DNA from: Acanthosoma haemorrhoidale
Taxonomy: Eukaryota > Arthropoda > Insecta > Hemiptera > Acanthosomatidae
Length of the DNA stretch: 64,000 bases
Direction of reading: 5' to 3'
Assembly: GCA_930367205.1 (NCBI GenBank)
Contig: OV884012.1
Location: 150,675,405 to 150,739,404, forward strand
Below, in pieces: positions 35,401 through 45,639 of the stretch (positions within the stretch are counted from its first letter, which is position 1; each line of letters starts with the position of its first letter). The translations under genes and the position numbers were made by a program. The notes beneath the pieces were generated by a model. The model worked only from the letters and a program-made list of their open reading frames with translations. It had not been told where the DNA came from and made no database searches.

Positions 35401-37343
35401 ATTTTTACATAAAATTACAAATATATAATATATCACGCTCATAATATTTACTATATCGCAAAAATATCATATAGGATCGTATCTTAAGGGACAGGCAAAT
35501 TAGATCTCTCGGAAAAAGAACTTAAGGGGGTCACACCTCACTGGCTGGCCTATAGAGTAGATTGCTTTCAGTCTTTGCGAGAGTTGTTCAAAGAGGATTC
35601 ACATCGGAAAGACCATTACTCATGGCAAGGTAGCTATGTTGGTAGAGCTCACGACTAGGTATCGAGAGGGCCTGGTATCGAGTCTAGATGTAGCCATGTT
35701 TTTTATTTTAATTTTATGGTAGCAAACGGATTAATAAACCATCATTCTATTAACTGGTATAAGGGTATTATAATGAGAGAGGTATTCAAAGAAATATAAT
35801 TTTGTCAAATACCGTATGACTGCATGGCCCATAGTTATACAGAAATTTCAATCTCACATTTCAAAATTATTTTTTGGGAACCAGAGAAAAGGAAGGGGAC
35901 AATAAACTCGATACTAAGCTTTTTTGCATGGTGGGAGGAAACCATTATAATGTGGTTGCGTTATAGAAAATCATTTCGGTAAAGTAAAGATTAATGGATT
36001 AAGTGGAGGGTAGCAATGAACGATGTCCTGAGGACGACAAGATAGAAGAAAAGGATTGGGGGCCGAGCGGTAAAAGTTGTACCTACACAACGATCCTAAG
36101 GGACTTACTCAAAAACTTTGTCGACGGGAACTTTAGTTTGGGCCCGTTTGAAGCTCCGACAGACCACGGTGCGGAAACACGAAACATACAAATGCCCTTG
36201 ATATGGTCAACTAGATCATGTGTCAAAGGGAAAAACAAAAAGTTATGGAGTACATCGAGCCAATTCGCACCTTACTAATTTTATTCTGACATTAATAATT
36301 TGAAGTTTATATTGTGTTAAAATTAGTTTGTCCAAAAAAGCTTGAAGTCTCACCCAAAATATATTTTATTATTGACATTACATCGAAAGTCAACGTTTCG
36401 CCTATCCAGCATCCTCAGGACTGCGATTCAGACAAAAACACCTACATTTAAATACAAAGAAAACAATTACATACAAAACAGTTAAAGTAATAAATAATAA
36501 GATCCAAAAAATAAAATGGCACCCCTGTGAATGATAATATCTTTACCAAGATTTCGACTTTTGATGTAATATTAGAAATAAAAGATATTTTGGGAGAGAT
36601 TAAGGGCTTTTTGAAAAACTAATTTTAACACAAAATATATATCAATATACAAGTGCCTCTGTTTGAGTGTTATTCAGAAGAATATTTCTTATTACACCGT
36701 TATGCTCATAGAAGGAATTTATTGTGTTTTGTTCAATATAAACAATTTATTTTTGTTGTTTATGCGTATTACGTACAAATGATCACTTAAATCATAAGAA
36801 GGATTTTACTAAAGTGCGAGTTACTAAAAATGATTAAATGTTTCTCTGGGGTTTTACTTCACATGCGGAAGGAACGGAGATCCATTACAGTGACGAAAGA
36901 CATCAAAACAAAAACTATTATGCTATGAATTTGGATGAAGTAGTTAAAGCAACCACTGAACAATACTGAGGTTCTCAGTTCAATGGTTATGGTTTATTAC
37001 TAAAGTAAAACATCAGAATCAATCAATTAATTGTCGATTTCATAAAACTAGTTATACATAGTTGATGATAGTTGACAAAAATGGTTCATAATAAACCAAA
37101 TTTCTTTAAATTATGCTCAATTAATATTATCAGCTTTATTGAAAAACTATTACCAGTTTTGTATTCAGAACTATAAATTATTATTAGATTAATGTAAGTT
37201 TTATTATTTTTTGTTATTTTTGCTTGTTTATAGTCGTCACCGCAAAGTCAAAGGCAGAGTTGGAACGGTTGCTCTACGAAGAAATAAGCAAAAAGTGCTA
37301 CAAATGCAAGCGGTCTAGCCAAAAATGTATCTGCAAAAAATAA
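29272..37343 (+). CDS. Uncharacterised 122-residue protein, 3 exons, complete
   Basis: The CDS joins 29272-29428, 35234-35335 and 37234-37343. The ATG is in GAAGCCATGG, a strong context. Splice phases fit: GAAGAAG|GT to CCAACAG|GT gives Gly-Trp, and AAAC|GTAAAT to TTTATAG|TC gives Leu. The product starts MDIIPEYLMPDLERNLEQ, has a charged coiled-coil-like stretch (residues about 10-35), a segment ALAGNIFGYVSDSDEEGW, a helix QKADLSDRIIQAAFRATAL, a Lys cluster, a second helix AKSKAELERLLYEEISK, and a tail with five Cys (KKCYKCKRSSQKCICKK). No signal peptide or membrane segment is seen, so it is probably intracellular. The Cys/Lys tail could bind metal or nucleic acid (inference). I do not recognise the family. 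Introns of 5.8 and 1.9 kb hold transposon debris. Confidence 0.8.
29429..30699 (+). other. First part of intron 1, nothing recognised
   Basis: AT-rich intron sequence. I see no transposon or exon. Confidence 0.5.
30700..31260 (-). pseudogene. Tc1-like transposase relic
   Basis: The minus strand encodes pieces of a Tc1-type transposase with frame breaks. Near 31190-31140 is a helix-turn-helix segment QRYAAHTLGVPET, and near 30800-30750 is the DDE-region motif SDVLFSDESYFCLYTTDGV. A 38-bp tandem duplication (31111-31186) disrupts the DNA-binding part. Stops interrupt it, so it is inactive. Termini were not located. Confidence 0.72.
31111..31186. repeat. 38-bp tandem duplication in Tc1 relic
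   Basis: Two adjacent copies of a 38-bp unit, beginning GGTACACCCAACGTATGGGC and GGTACACCCAATGTATGGGC, differ at two visible positions (C/T inside and A/G at the end). Confidence 0.9.
31261..32958 (+). other. Intron 1 continued, nothing recognised
   Basis: AT-rich throughout, no exon or classified repeat. A short stretch at 31645-31685 resembles an ACGTTTCG-containing MITE motif but has no inverted partner. Confidence 0.45.
32960..34010 (-). mobile_element. Non-LTR 3' region, family 3, split by a family 1 insertion
   Basis: The minus strand matches the plus-strand copies at 45640-45930 and 50120-50410. Shared blocks are the GACTTCATGGAAGTCACTGA block (near 33945), TTATCCTTTTCTTATGCATA, CCATCCAGTATGTAG and ACTCTCCTCTACA (near 32975). 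It also carries GGTGAGTCCCATC (33804-33816), related to the hairpin of families 2 and 4. It is interrupted at 33073-33568 by a family 1 fragment. Confidence 0.7.
33073..33568 (+). mobile_element. Family 1 non-LTR 3' fragment inserted in family 3
   Basis: Carries the end of the coding region (TTGAACTCATCCCTTCCAAG), the family 1 3' untranslated region (GCACAGTCATTGCACTTCACC through GGCAGATTGTAATTTTATC and ATAATAAAG), and an A/C-rich tail. It is flanked by TTACTACAT (33064-33072) and TTGCTACAT (33569-33577), a 9-bp duplication with one difference. Confidence 0.75.
34060..35120 (-). pseudogene. Degenerate non-LTR RT and RNase H relic
   Basis: Minus-strand translation across several frameshifts shows a degraded ADD-like segment near 34945 (ALADDILGG), a W.SN.KVKLEKSKTTF-like segment, a GVSILITDRKLKWTSHMR stretch like the YLGV..D..L.W..H motif, and near 34130-34090 TRGHTGNKYA, matching the C-terminal GHTGN..AD motif of element-encoded RNase H. 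A clade with RNase H (I or R1-like) is suggested. It lies antisense in intron 1 of the 122-residue gene. Confidence 0.5.
35234..35335 (+). CDS. Exon 2 of the 122-residue protein
   Basis: Preceded by TTTTTTTTCCAACAG and followed by GTAAAT. Encodes (G)WSLMNEDQKADLSDRIIQ then AAFRATALSGEKKKK. Unspliced reading would stop two codons later at TAA, so the donor choice matters and is set by the in-frame exon 3. Confidence 0.8.
35336..36311 (+). other. Intron 2, first part
   Basis: A tRNA-like segment lies at 35631-35696. 36000-36280 is less AT-rich with a 91-codon open frame but no recognisable domain; it may be an old repeat. Confidence 0.4.
35631..35696 (+). repeat. tRNA-like sequence, probable SINE head or pseudogene
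   Basis: Has a box A-like GGTAGCTATGTTGGTAGAGC, a box B-like GGTATCGAGTC and complementary ends ATGGC/GCCAT. The T-stem does not pair, so a functional tRNA is unlikely. Confidence 0.4.
36312..36633. mobile_element. MITE with ~83-bp terminal inverted repeats
   Basis: The left end from 36312 (TTGTGTTAAAATTAGTTTGT) and the right end read inward on the minus strand from 36633 (TTGTGTTAAAATTAGTTTTT) stay alignable for about 83 bases, through CTC.CCCAAAATAT.TTTTAT and ATTACATC.AAAGTC. The 322-bp element has a short unique centre and no coding capacity. It lies in intron 2 of the 122-residue gene. The target duplication is unclear (TA-rich flanks). Confidence 0.85.
37234..37343 (+). CDS. Exon 3 of the 122-residue protein
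   Basis: Preceded by TTGCTTGTTTATAG. Encodes VTAKSKAELERLLYEEISK, then a Cys/Lys-rich end with CxxC and CxC spacing, and TAA at 37341-37343. The codon usage and charged composition contrast with the AT-rich flanks. Confidence 0.8.
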
Positions 37344-37429
37344 TGTACTGTTACATTAATATTATCACCTTAACTTTCTAGGTATATATATTAGGTTATG
37401 AGTGCTCATAACATGAGAGTGTTGTATGA

Positions 37430-37435
37430 AATAAA
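37430..37435 (+). terminator. Poly(A) signal of the 122-residue gene
   Basis: AATAAA lies 87 bases past the stop codon, a normal short 3' untranslated distance. Confidence 0.6.
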
Positions 37436-40103
37436 ATTAGTTTACTATTCGGTACCAGAGGAGACAAATTGAAGGGGCAAGTGGATAATTGCGATATGTG
37501 ACACCTTTTGAAAAATCGTCTTTTCATCCTGCTGGCTGAAGCTGTTATGTGCTATCCTATCATGTCACTTCGACCCAGTTACTGAAAACATATAATTTCC
37601 ACAAAACTCACGCGATAAAGTTGTTTTGTCACACCTTGAAAACCTTTAGTGACGTCTTCTCAGGTGATCGTAACATATGACGCCTTTATCCACTCACCCC
37701 TTCGATTGTGAAAGATACGTGATTGCAATAAAATATATTAGTAAATCACGAGCAGTTCTTATTTTTACCATATTGCTGGTTTATATTATTTAATTGATTT
37801 AAGATGTAATTGCACTTTAATTAGTACATTTGTTTTAGTCATGAGTTGAAACTTGGGGTGACAAAAATGTTATACAGCAGGACGAGGAATCCAATTTTTG
37901 TAATTTTAGGAACTTTTTAAACAGTATTTTATATGTTTAATTTTGTTTTTGTTTTTTTCAATATATAAATTGTACATTCTTCAGACCTTTATAGTTTTGT
38001 AATATTTGTATTGTATTAAACTATTTTTATTTTATCGGGTGCAATTTTTTTTTATTCCCTTTTCACCGGAGATCCTTAAAAAAAAAAAAATTAAATGTTT
38101 ATCATAAATTAATTTCTTATTCTGTAGGCCTCTTATATTTTCCTCGGTGTTGTTTTTCCTTTCCTGACGGAACACTCCATTAAGTCTGAGAACCGTAATT
38201 ATTCCACCGATTAATTTCCCCCAGGATAAAATAATGAGAACTAAAAATGAAATTCGTATTAGCGAAAGAGGGAGAGAGAAAGAGAATAAAAAAAAAAAAA
38301 AACCTCGACGAAACAAGGGCAGAAATAAGGAACGTTATTTGTATTCAGCTAAATGAAATTCTGAGCACATTTCAATTCCAGCGCTGTGGATGAACGGTCC
38401 CTCTTCGGGCATTAGTAACCACAATTTATCTTCCTCAGGCTGAGAATACTCTCATCGATTTATAATTAGCACTGTCGAAGAATTCTCCGTCCGGAGCCCC
38501 TTTATTGTGTATTGTTTTCAAGTGAAGTTAGCATCCGTATCGGTGCACGAATGAGGATAAAACACGGCAATGAGGACACGAATCAGGCAGCAATAGGTGA
38601 ACGCTTTCTCGCCCTAAAGGAACATATAGTTTGTATTAGTACATTCATGAAAAATACAAACATCTCCATGAACCTGGACTGTTGCTAATTATGGCTTTGC
38701 ATGCTATTAACAAATATATTTGTTAACAGTCTAGCGAATAACAAGCTAAAGATCTTGACGACATGCTTTCCACAATGTTATTTAGGTTTTGTTTGTTAAA
38801 TAATAATTACAGAAAGTTATGAAAACTGTTACATTAACATCGTTTCCAAAGGCTCACTTGTAACACGGATACGACACAACACTAGAACTCAAAAGACGGT
38901 TGGGACAACAAGGCCATAATACACATCTCATCTAGCCTTACGCATTGCAAAACTAATTTCAAAGATTAATTAAAGTTTCGGGGCGTGCTTTGTTTTGTTG
39001 TTTCTTTGTTTGTTTGTTTTAGGGCAACCGAACCACAAGGGTTACTGACGTCCGCAAGAGCGCGTTTAATGCCGTCAATATCAATAATTTTTTTCGTGAC
39101 ACATTATGGTAACTATTTTATTTGTTTATGGATTATTTGAAGTAAAAAAAAAAACTTAGTAGCTTTTCCACAATCAATTCGTAAATATTTAAGAAATTCT
39201 TGTTGATTCTGCTGTCTCACATCCAGGCTATTTGTTGATTTTTTCCCTGCACTTTACTGTACATCTTTTATTTCGTAGATATATTACTAATTACCAAAAT
39301 GCAATTTAGTTCATAAATGTAGTGATAAAAAAAGGTTGGAAACCATTGTGAGTTTAGAGTATCATGGCTAATTCCAATGCAACCACTGATAGTAGTAATC
39401 TGCTCCGTATAACACAATGCTGCGGTGCAGGTCAAACATTGACCAACCGCTGTGGGCGAGTCTAGTCATTAGATGACAATATACACAAAAGCATCACATT
39501 GAAACGCTTTGTAAACTAAGATTCAATCAGGGCTGCCAACTCCAGCTTTATTTCACCGGGAATTGTTTCCCACAAACTGGTGGGCAAATGCTGTAACTAC
39601 GAAATACTGAATCATTATCCAATTTCAGTCTTGGTTCATAGAGTCCATTCCCACAGCTCAAATATTTAGGTTTATTAATTGGGAATCGATTAACAGATTA
39701 TCAGGATACGCCGCCATCTTGATGGATCGCCTCCTAGGCTCAAGGATTGTTGATAAATATTCTTCCGAGTAAATCATGACGTATTGAACTGTCTTAAAAA
39801 AAATGCGAAATTATACTGAAACGTGATCGAATTGTTGAAACTATCTTGAGTAAAAATTCATTGACGCCCATGGTATTTTCTGTAAGGTAATAAAGTTCTC
39901 AAAGCGTTATATCAATGAACCAATACATATTTTTTTTATGATTAAGGCCAAATAGTTTCCTGATTTTTTTGTGATAATTTTGTAATTATTAAAATAAACC
40001 TGCCCCGAATTTAATGCATGATACATGACCATTGTTTGTTTAATAGACGTTTACCATGAACTCACGACTGTATCTAGCAGACGAGATGTTCTATTAGATA
40101 TGA
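37436..40103. other. Intergenic region downstream of the 122-residue gene
   Basis: AT-rich with long A and T runs. 38330-38620 is a less AT-rich block without repeat resemblance (candidate regulatory DNA). 39010-39100 carries the short dispersed repeat also seen at 1028-1095. No coding exon is supported. Confidence 0.4.
39021..39095 (+). repeat. Short dispersed repeat, copy 2
   Basis: Resembles 1028-1095: GGGCAACCGAACCACAAGGG, TTACTGACG and a shared end, CAATAATTTT. Confidence 0.4.
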
Positions 40104-41258
40104 AGGATGCCTTTTTTTTTTTTTTGACCCAAAACCTCTTTATTGAGTTTACAGTGAACAAAAATTTTGATTTACAATTTTCTCCTCTTTCGGCGATGAG
40201 CTGATTCATTCGAAGGAGGGCATAAATATAAAACGATTTCAGATTGAAGTTAAAAAGTCAACATATATACAATACTAGGTGATGAGGCTCACCTTCAGTT
40301 TAAGAGGAGAAGGATGCTTAAGTATGACTCGACTGGATGAGATCAGGAATGAGCAAGTGTTTGCGAGGAGACAATGGTGAGAGGAAAGCAAACTTCTAAG
40401 ATTTCATGAAATCTGTATCCTTGAGAGATCTGCAGAAAGATCTATAAGACTTCTACATTAAGAAGAGGTTAACCAAGGACAAAGTGTATTCAAGGGGTTC
40501 AGAAGAGGATAGAAGAAAGTGGGTTGGTCGGAGATTGACTGGCCAGGAGCGATGGAAGGCATGCCTTTGTTGGAAAATCAAAAATAAATGAAAATAATCT
40601 ATTATTTTCTATTGAAGGACTTTTATAAAAACAACTTTATTATGATAAAATTACAATCTGCCTTATTGGGCAATAAGTAATTGTGTTAAATGTTTTCATT
40701 CATTCCATATTTCCAATTTTCATTCATACAGTATTTACAAACAGCCCAGATACCTCCCGAATCCACATGGTTGTCACCTGCCTCGCATGGAGGAAGCGGA
40801 GTCTTGGGAAGTCCCCCACGCTCCTCCGTCTGCCGCGTCACCTTGATAATACGAGCCTGTGGAGGCTGACGAAGAGCGCGAGCACCTCACACGTTCAGGA
40901 CATGATTGGATTAACTGGCCATTGCCAGGACTCCCAATGTTACGGATTTATAGCAGGTCACGAGGCCGCTGCCGTTTCAGTCTCCGAGGAGGATTATAGG
41001 GATGAGTGGTGCAGTGCAATGACTGTGCTAGGGGATTAGGTTGGTTGTATAGGTTACTATGGAATTTCATGAACTTGAAAAGGATGGGCTCGAGAATGTT
41101 AGGTATATTAAGATGATTATGAAGGGTTTTGTTGCTGAAATAATAAGGGGCATTTATTGTTGTATCAGGACGTTTGATTGAAAGGATTGAATACGCTTGA
41201 TGTTTGACTTTTTTGCTGTCCCTCATAGCTCTTTTCCGTATGTGCAGATTGGCTTGTG
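40104..41258 (-). mobile_element. Non-LTR 3' region, family 4, split by family 1
   Basis: On the minus strand the element ends at a poly(A) of 13-14 bases (plus-strand T run at 40112-40125). It contains the hairpin GGTGAGCCTCATCACC (40278-40293 as its complement) and the CTCCTTCGAATGAATCAGCT and AAGAGGAGAAAATTGTAAAT blocks shared with 23095-23300. A family 1 copy interrupts it at 40620-41258. Its 5' boundary is unclear and may extend to about 41420, where an open frame precedes the insertion. Confidence 0.68.
40620..41258 (-). mobile_element. Family 1 non-LTR copy with 11-bp TSD
   Basis: A 5'-truncated family 1 copy covering the RT C-terminus (NKTLHNHLNIPNILE) and 3' untranslated region. It is flanked by a perfect 11-bp target duplication, CTATTGAAGGA, at 40609-40619 and 41259-41269. 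The minus-strand 3' end is ATAATAAAGTTG plus TTTTTATAA, with no long poly(A). Confidence 0.88.
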
Positions 41259-41856
41259 CTATTGAAGGAATTAACGTAACTTCCATGCAATGTAGAATAT
41301 CGGAGCCGAAGAGAACTGGTGGTTTAGTTATATTCGCCGTCAGGTAACTGATAAAGCCAGGGAAACAATGCTCTACATCAGCATAGAAATCGACCGTAGA
41401 ATCGAGGGCCTGCAATGGCTATTGTGTAGGCTGCTTCCAATATTTTACCTCTCCCCTCCCCCTGGCTACTTTTCCAGCTTACAGAATAACTCTACATAGC
41501 ATTATAGTTAGTAGCCTTATCTCAGAACATGAACCGCCTTCTTCGTTGAAAATCACTTTGAAAAAATACGTGCATAACTAGAAAAACATCAATAATATCA
41601 ACATTTTGAAAACCTACTCGCCTAAAATGAGTCACTTCAAGCAACATATTTTTACGATGGGTTTTAAATGGTTACATGGCTGAAAATGTTTAAACCGTCC
41701 TATTACAGTAATTAAATAAGTAACCGAAGAGCTCTATAATTTAATCTCTCAAAATCTATATAGAAAGACCGATGATTGAAGTTATTGCCTCATGGTGTTG
41801 TTAATAATTGAATGCAGATGGCCATCCAATTTTGTTGTAGACTCCTAACTTTGAAA

Positions 41857-42112
41857 CATACAAAACTTAGATGCAACAGCCGGTGTTAAAATCATAGCAA
41901 TAGGAAACCATCTATCCGACGAAGAAACTAAAAAGAACAATGTACCAACAATAGAAATTAATTACACATTTGATTCAAATTATAATTGGCTACATACAAA
42001 TATTTTTGGTTTAACTCACCACGCCCTACTAGAAATAAGCGAAAATTCAGTGATCTCTGATGAATGCAAAGAATTTTGTTATTCCGATTGGGATTTTTTT
42101 TCTTTGGAAAAA
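41857..42112 (+). other. Unexplained open frame of about 85 codons
   Basis: A frame without ATG start is open from about 41857 to a TAA at 42110. It encodes LDATAGVKIIAIGNHLSDEE, then EINYTFDSNYNWLHTNIFGL and ALLEISENSVISDEC. The balanced composition (W, H, D, N, S) is unlike AT-rich noise. An in-frame TGA lies just upstream, and no splice acceptor gives an open phase. I do not recognise the family. It may be a fragment of a mobile or viral-origin gene, or chance. Confidence 0.3.
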
Positions 42113-42752
42113 TTATAATAATAATAACGTGTGAAACTTTTTATAATCATCTCAATTATTATATTATTAAGATCGGGGAGATTATTGGTGGTAATTTTTT
42201 ATTTTACTGTGCTCATTGTGACCGTATAGTATACAGAGGGGTTTCACTGTCCAGCACAGCCTAGCATTAATTCAATGAAAAAATATTCTATGCTAAAAAT
42301 GTGACATGCAGCATAAACCAAACTAATAAAATAAAATAATAAAATGACAACTGTCAAGAAACAATAATCGCAGGAAATAAAAATACATAATTAAGAGAGA
42401 GAGTTGATAGGAGATTAATGAAATTATAACAAAAAAAAAAAATAATGTCACACACCACAGACTTAGAATTAGGCCATTTTGTCAAGCCATCTTAATCGAT
42501 CGTCTTATAACTTAAAATTGACACTCCCACAAGTTGAAGACCTTCTAATAAAAAATACCTTTCAAAAACTTCAGCTTATGAACTGTTGTACGTTAGCAGC
42601 CGGACAGGGCATCATGGCATACACCAACTTAGCTCGTTCTCACGAGAGTGTACATCTCCACACACATCCTTATCTTGTTACACAAATGTGGCCATCAATA
42701 ACTGTGAATCGATGGATCATTTACTAAATGTTAACTAATTAATTAATATACA

Positions 42753-43510
42753 GAGGGGTCCAAAAAAATGTATCCACTGTTTAAAAGTCCATTACTTGCA
42801 AACTAATTGACGGAGTTGTCTCATTTTTGGCGAAAGTCTAGCTCAAAGTCCATCTTAAAGATATCACTGTAGGTGTTCGAAATGGTCACCATTAACATCC
42901 ACACACAAACGATGCCGAACTGCAGCACGAACTACTGAGTGCAGCGTGTTCAGTTGGATATTTGCACATGAATGTACGATGGATTCTACAAGTTCATCCA
43001 ATGTGCGTGGCCTTTGTCGATAAACGACGTCCACAGGTAAAAGTCCAGAGGAGTTAAGTCTGGGGAGAGTGGTGGATACTCTACAGCACCTCTACGGCCT
43101 ATCCATCTTCCTGGTAGATTTTCGTCGAGATAAGCCCTAACACGATTGTGGTAGTGGGCTGGGGCACCATCTTGTTGAAAGTAAAATCTTCCGTCTCCAT
43201 ACAAGTCTTGGATGGCAGGTAAAATAAATGTTTGAAGCTTCTGAAGGTACACCTCACCTGTTTGGTACACATTTCGCCATTGCCGTTGAACCTCATTATT
43301 GTTTTCGTACTTAAAATACCACTTTAAAACAGACTTCCTTTCATCAAATGTAAGCCTTACGCCAGCCATGTCCACTCGAGTAAGAAGGTACAGCTAACAA
43401 TAAAACACTAACTATTTGGCGACTGTCATCTGACAAAACAAAACAACGCAATACAACGCTTGTATGGCGATTGCCGGAACTACAAACTATTTTACACTAC
43501 CATAAGGACC
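42753..43510 (-). pseudogene. Internally deleted Tc/mariner-type DDE transposon
   Basis: The minus strand encodes an intact-looking 129-residue frame (43375-42986) that joins an N-terminal piece (LTFDERKSVLKWYFKYENNN, EVQRQWRN) directly to a catalytic C-terminal piece (FYFQQDGAPAHYHNRVRAYL, PPLSPDLTPLDFYLW). The middle, with the rest of the DNA-binding domain and the first catalytic Asp, is absent. Sequence below 42986 continues the C-terminus with stops. The left end GAGGGGTCCAAAAAAATGTA looks terminal. A matching right repeat was not clearly found. Confidence 0.75.
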
Positions 43511-43779
43511 ATTTTTTTTTCATTTCGACAAAGATTATACGTGAATAGATTTTATTAGTATGGTTTATTCTCAAGGAGAATATTTTATTTTAATTTCAGT
43601 GTATTCCGCAGTTATGCCATGGCATTCCTTGTTTAATTATTTAGAAATAAGTCCCTTCTTAAGTGGGCACTTGCTTGAGTTTCCTTTGAACCTTCATAAA
43701 TAAATAAACAGAATACACCAATCAACATTAAGACATTAATGCTAATATCTGGGATACTTGAAACTAAATTGAGTTTAGA

Positions 43780-43850
43780 GAAATAAACTCTTTATTGCGA
43801 TGAAATTACAATCGGCCTTTTATTAGGCAATAAGCAACTGCGAAATTGAA
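43780..43850 (-). mobile_element. Family 1 non-LTR extreme 3' end
   Basis: On the minus strand: TTGCTTATTGCCTAATAAAAG, CCGATTGTAATTTCATCGCA and ATAAAGAG, the family 1 terminal block. A very short 5'-truncated copy. Confidence 0.65.
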
Positions 43851-44094
43851 TTTATAATGTTTTAAAAACATCTAATTTCTGGCTTAATGTTCAGCTCAAC
43901 TTTGAATATATAAAATATCTTGTAAAATATATATAAAAATGTGCAATGCTTTGAATAGAGAGAAAAAGTGGTCGATAACATTGCAGGACCATTACTTTTT
44001 TTGGGCTACTCCGCAATGATAGCCCTGCCCCGATTGCTTTAATAAATTCACCCATAAAAAAAATAAAAGTTAATAAATGCTATTTAAATTTCAC

Positions 44095-44615
44095 TTATAT
44101 CTCTCAATAGAAAATAAACTACAAATCTACAAAGTTATACTTAAACCAATCTGGACATACGGAATAGAGCTATGGGGAACAGCAAAAAAGTCGAACATCA
44201 AGCGTATCCAATCATTTCAATCCAAAGTCCTGAGAAAAATAGTAAATGACCCTTATTATGTCAGCAACAAAACCCTTCATAACGACCTTAATATACCCTA
44301 CATTCTAGAACTCATCCCTTCCAAGTTTATGAAATTCCACAGTAGCCTTTCCAACCACCCTAATCCTGTAGCACAGTCATTGCACAGCGCCACACATCCC
44401 TATAATCCACCTCGGAGACTGAAACAGCAGTGGCCTCGTGACCGACTATAATCGCGTGACAGTGGGAGTCCTGGCAATGGCCAGTTTCTCCAATCATGTC
44501 CTATTGTATGAATGATGAACTGTAAATATGGTATGAATGAGATCATTTATCCGTATTATTATTGCCTTATATAAGGCAGATTGTAATTATTGCACAATAA
44601 AGAATGTCAACTTAT
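44095..44615 (+). mobile_element. Family 1 non-LTR copy, RT C-terminus and 3' end
   Basis: Open for 118 codons: YLSIENKLQIYKVILKPIW, TYGIELWGTAKKSNIKRIQ, FQSKVLRKIVNDPYYVSN, and KTLHNDLNIPYILELIPS, ending NPPRRLKQQWPRDRL at TAA 44449. The 3' untranslated region follows, with GGGAGTCCTGGCAATGGCCA and AAGGCAGATTGTAATTATTG and ACAATAAAG. This is the best-preserved C-terminus of family 1 in the window; the 5' part is missing. Confidence 0.85.
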
Positions 44616-45639
44616 AACTGAGCATAATAAATTTATTGGTCGGTTGTAGGCATAACCCCCCCCCGTCTTCACTAGGTTTGTATTGTTTGATTTAAATATA
44701 ACTCAATGTAGTATAAATTTCACAGGTTTGTCATATAAAATAAATTACTGAAGAGATGTTTGGAATAGGGTAGGGTATAGAAAAAAAAAAATGTTTACAT
44801 TGCAGGATTCAAATACTGTGATAACTGTTTCTTGTTTTTAACAAAGCAGCATTGTTCTTCATTGTGGAGAAATAACTCATTCGGCACTACCCATCCATTT
44901 TATAGAGTGTGTTGTTATCAGCGGAATGAATTATTGAAACGAAAACAAAACGAAACAACATAGATTGCCATATATATAATTTTCATTCAACGCTCATCTT
45001 TCTCGTGGTGTTTTATTTAGTTATGTTGGGGTGTACAGTATATCCTGTTCAATTTAAACACAATTAGCGATGCAGCTTTTTTCTTCCTTTTGGCAATTCT
45101 CAGTAGCAATGTATCAAGTGTTTAATGTAAACTTGTAATGTTCATAATAAAATATAGTTTTTAATTATGAATATTTGTTTTTGATAAAAGATGCAGTGAT
45201 TTGAATATAACAGGAAACTGGTATTACAATAATAGTTTGGTCGAACCATTTAAGGCGAATATGCCCGCTCAGAGCACCAAGAAGGTAGAACACCGCACTA
45301 GGCTGCTGGCCTTCTGAAAGGTGTCATGAATAAATTTACCCTTACCTTGTGAATTTTCCGGAGCGTTAACTTATATTACGAACGTTTCATTGGCCAGCAA
45401 AGTACCTGGAAAAAAAAAAGAATATTAGTCTCATTTTAGCTGTTGAGTTAAGAATTTAACATTTTAAATGTATCTGTGGATATGTGAACTTCGATATTTA
45501 CATTAGCGTAAAATGGCCTGGGTGAAGTGAGATTGCTAATAAAGCAGGGTGCTTATTATTTTCAAATTTATTTGTATACCAAATTAAATGAAATTTCGAT
45601 GAAAGTTGATTAGAGTGACTACGAACGTCTACCACAAAT

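Noticed and set aside
38032..38316. Phe/Leu-rich minus-strand frame as a signal-peptide exon of the SEA mucin gene
   Set aside because: It arises from A/T homopolymers (AAAAAAAA and AGAGAGAAAGAG), has no convincing donor site, and hydrophobicity is explained by base composition.
40683..41039. 118-codon plus-strand frame and similar frames at 33145-33387, 52151-52520 and 56783-56989
   Set aside because: They recur because they lie antisense or out of frame in the 3' untranslated region of the same family 1 retrotransposon, not because they form a gene family.
41000..41415. 155-codon minus-strand frame as a host protein
   Set aside because: Its C-terminal half is the out-of-frame and in-frame family 1 RT end, and an 11-bp target duplication marks the junction, so the frame is a composite of two elements.
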